A DNA stretch of 64,000 bases. Origin: Oryzias latipes. Taxonomy: Eukaryota; Chordata; Actinopteri; Beloniformes; Adrianichthyidae. The notes under the pieces were generated by a model. The model made no database searches. It was not told the DNA's origin and worked only from the letters and a program-made list of their open reading frames with translations. Positions within the stretch are counted from its first letter, which is position 1; every line of letters begins with the position of its first letter. Positions 61,351 to 64,000 of the stretch are shown one piece after another. Position numbers and translations under genes: made by a program. The stretch lies in the NCBI RefSeq assembly GCF_002234675.1, contig NC_019879.2:3840619-3904618 (forward strand), written 5' to 3'.

Positions 61351-64000
61351 ATGAACGCCAGCAGGAACTGCACGCCGTCGGGGCGCGACGAGGGTCTGAT
61401 CGCCCTGGAGTCGGTCTCCATCGTGTGCGTCACGCTCCTGGCGGGCCTGGGGAACCTGCTGATTGTGGTGACGCTGTACCGCCGGCCGTACCTCCTCACG
61501 CCCAGCAACAAGTTCGTCTTCAGCCTGACCTCGTCCAACCTGCTGCTGTCCCTGCTGGTGCTGCCGTTTGTGGCCGCGAGCTCGGCGAAGCGAGAATGGA
61601 TGTTCGGCGTGGTTTGGTGCAACTTCACCGCTCTGCTCTTCCTGCTCATTAGCTCGGCCAGCATGCTGACGCTCGGAGCGATCGCCGTGGACAGGTTTGT
61701 TGCTGTTTCCCTCCAAAAAATACACCAGAAGTTTGAGTTTTTCCTATAGAAATGATTATTTGTTTGTATTTTTCTTTCTGGATTTTCCTTTTTAGTGTTT
61801 AACCCCCCCCCCTCTGTCATCTGAATCACAAAGCTGCCTCTGTAGTCTCAACAGCCTTCAGTTCTCTCTGTTCTCACGCTCCTCTCAGCACCTTTGGGGT
61901 TTCCTGATGGCACTGCTGCTGTCAAATCTCTTGTCTGATTGCAGCTTTTAGCAGAAAGGCTGCCTCTGGTGAGTCTTCTTGTCTGTCATCCCTACAGGTA
62001 CTACGCGGTGCTCTATCCCATGATCTACCCCATGAAGATCACAGGGAACCGCGCGGCGGTGGTCATAGCCTACGTGTGGCTGCACTCCCTGGCGGGCTGC
62101 CTGCCCCCGCTGTTCGGCTGGTCCTCCTTCGAGTTCGACTGCTACAAGTGGAGCTGCGTGGTGGCGTGGCACAGGGAGCCCAGCTACACGGCCTTCTGGG
62201 TGGTCTGGTGCGTCTTTCCCCCGCTATTCACCATACTCGTCTGCTACGGCGTCATCTTCCGCGTCGCCCGAATGAAGGCGCGCAAGGTGCACTGCGGGAC
62301 TGTGGTCGTCGCTCAGGACGACGGCGCTCACGGGAACGGGCGCAAGAACTCCAGCACCTCCACGTCCTCCAACGGAAGCCGGCGGAGCCTGGTGTACGCG
62401 GGAAGCCAGTGCAAGGCCTTCGTCACCATATTAGTGGTGGTGGGGACCTTCCTGGTGACCTGGGGGCCGTACGTGGGGGCGGTGTGCACGGAGGCTTTGT
62501 GGGGGCGGGGCAGCGTGTCTCCGGGGGTGGAGACCCTGGTGGCGTGGCTGTCTTTCTGCAGCGCAGCGTGCCACCCGCTCATCTACGGCCTGTGGAACAA
62601 AACGGTGAGGAAGGAGCTGCTGGGCATGTGCTTCGGGGATCGCTACTACAGAGAGTCCTTCGCCACACGCCACCGGACGTCCCGCCTCTTCAGCATCTCC
62701 AACAGAATCACGGGTGAGGAGGTCAGACGACCCCGTGGCACAAACTCCACTGAGGCCGCCGTTCATTAACCCAAAGCAGCTGGGAGATTGTCGTTTTCTT
62801 TTTAAAGAAACTGTTGAGGAAATGGAGTTGTTTTCCAGATTTGGGCATGTCCCCACACCTGACTGCCATGCTGGCTGGGGGAGGACACCTGCTGGCCCCG
62901 GGAAGCAGCACGGGAGACACCGGCTTCAGTTTCACTCAGGACTCCGGTACGAGCCGCAAACGGGAAGACACAAACACGGCTTTTACAAGACATCGTCAGG
63001 AGCCGAGCTTTTATTCTGAAATGTCGATACTACGGAAGTGAAGCATCTTCCTCTGAGAGCAGGAAATGCAAAACAGCCCGGTTCTTATAACAAAGAAAAA
63101 AAAGCTGCTTTTTCAACTGTATAGTAATAAAACACATTTATGAGGTTATCAATATTCTGAATTATATTTAGCACATAGTAACAGTTTAACCCTTGTGCTA
63201 TCCTATGGGGTCCAGATGACCCGATCCTTACATTGACGTGTTCTCCCTACCATGACAAAGGTGGATAAAGGTGGAAAGATTTCATGTAATCCATGGACAC
63301 CAGTGAAAATCACAAATCATTGAAGAAAACAGGTTCAGAGCACTGTCTAGTGGGTCTAGATGACCCAACTCCAAACGTTAAAGTGCCTAGGACAGCACAG
63401 GGGATAGACAAGAGTCAACTTTGTCTCTTTCTTAAAGCTCAGCTGTTTGAAATCGGCTTCTAAATACATTTTTCGTCCCAAAATGTGAAAGATTAGAAGT
63501 TTGAGTTATGAAAAACTTTCTATAAAAGCCTTCGTTTGTTTGGAGCCCAGGCACAGACGTGATGCTGCTGGAGAACTCCACCGACGGCTCCTCCCACGCG
63601 CCGCATCACGGAAACGCCTGCGGGAAGAGGCGGAGCTCCGTCACCTTCGAAGACCAGTTGGAACATTCCAAAGGTACCTGGAAGCGGCGGGGTCACGGCG
63701 GGTCAGGGTGCAGTGGCCCGGAGGCACGTTAACGTTGGGAGTGGGGTCATCTGGACCCCACAAGATAGCACAAGGGTTACTGTCTGCGGGGATCAAACTC
63801 TTGTGCACTAATCTTCTTTTCAACCCGGTTTAAAGTTCCTACTTCTCATTTATCTATTGTTCGTGGTCCCATCAATGAGCTATCAGGCGCTTCAGCCTTT
63901 CGTACGTAAAGTAAGCTCTTGATGTGTGACAGAGTTGTTTTTAAATGATTTCTTTAAACCTTTTTCTGTTTTCTATGTTTTCTTCTTTGTCCTCAGCTGA
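61351..64000 (+). CDS. gpr161: GPR161-type orphan G-protein-coupled receptor (3'-partial)
   Basis: GPR161 is a ciliary, Gs-coupled receptor that represses Hedgehog signalling. Exons: 61351-61694, 61998-62713, 62839-62946, 63557-63673, then 63997 onward, cut by the window end. Phases agree; 428 complete codons. The seven-helix core runs from about residue 20 to 320: [19 protein letters not shown] (TM1), [18 protein letters not shown] with the DRY motif split by the first coding intron, [17 protein letters not shown] (TM6) and [19 protein letters not shown] (TM7 and helix 8). Intracellular loop 3 has KARK at 208-211, the TULP3-linked ciliary signal of GPR161, preceded by Met instead of Val. The tail keeps a [10 protein letters not shown] protein-kinase-A-type site at 413-422. 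Teleosts may have two copies; which paralogue this is cannot be told here. Missing: the end of the C-terminal tail with the PKA-binding helix. Confidence 0.93.
63190..63403. mobile_element. TTAA hairpin MITE, about 214 bp
   Basis: Left end CCCTTGTGCTATCCTATGGG preceded by TTAA (63186-63189); right end CTAGGACAGCACAGGGG with the TTAA lost. The interior is the reverse complement of the 15441-15646 copy. It lies in the gpr161 intron before exon 63557. Confidence 0.75.
63718..63778. mobile_element. Half copy of the 92-bp TTAA MITE
   Basis: From GAGGCACGTTAACGTTGGG to ATAGCACAAGGGTTA this matches the right two thirds of the 58027-58118 copy almost base for base; the left end is missing. It lies 45 bases after a gpr161 exon. 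Confidence 0.75.

Noticed and set aside
61203-61829. Long alternative frames over gpr161 exon 1 (149 aa plus, 182 and 172 aa minus)
   Set aside because: They are GC-rich shadows of the receptor exon; only the 61351 frame matches a known family and continues in phase into the next exons.
62076-62856. 213-aa plus-strand and 141-aa minus-strand frames over gpr161 exon 2
   Set aside because: Out-of-frame shadows of the seven-helix coding exon.

Overview
This is teleost fish genomic DNA. It has compact multi-exon vertebrate genes, AT-rich introns full of non-LTR retrotransposon relics and short inverted-repeat transposons, and no operon or prokaryotic signals. I cannot name the species. Five protein genes are supported by reconstructing GT-AG exons whose phases all agree and whose products match known vertebrate families. 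None of the genes is new in kind.

Layout: (1) 1858-11656, plus strand, the 3' part of sytl5 (linker plus both C2 domains; the N-terminal Rab-binding domain lies outside the window). (2) 17374-34818, minus strand, a complete srpx (450 aa, three sushi domains, HYR and the C-terminal DUF4174-type domain), convergent with sytl5. (3) 37420-53230, minus strand, a complete rpgr ending in a large ORF15-type Glu-rich exon (1659 aa predicted). (4) 54684-58476, plus strand, a complete otc (357 aa mitochondrial ornithine transcarbamylase), head-to-head with rpgr across about 1.45 kb that holds a degenerate tandem repeat. (5) 61351-64000, plus strand, the 5' part of a gpr161-type receptor gene, with a likely GC-rich 5' exon at about 59700-59943; the last exon runs off the window.

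The order SYTL5-SRPX-RPGR-OTC is the same as on the human X chromosome (Xp11.4-p21.1). The gpr161-type gene next to otc is different, because human GPR161 is on chromosome 1, so a synteny breakpoint lies near 58.5-59.6 kb. The genes do not form a pathway. RPGR and GPR161 both act at the primary cilium, OTC is a urea-cycle enzyme, SRPX is a secreted sushi protein and SYTL5 is a Rab27 effector.

Most of the non-coding DNA is mobile-element debris. I identified several families from internal evidence: a recurrent inverted-repeat MITE (called MITE-A here, nine or more copies), a TTAA-flanked hairpin MITE, two kinds of hAT-like element with exact 8-bp target duplications, a fold-back family (family D) that includes an 84-bp perfect palindrome, and LINE fragments of several types, some nested. 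Structures most worth a second look are the perfect palindrome, the tandem repeat between rpgr and otc, a predicted upstream ORF that ends on the gpr161 start codon, and the rpgr ORF15 exon.
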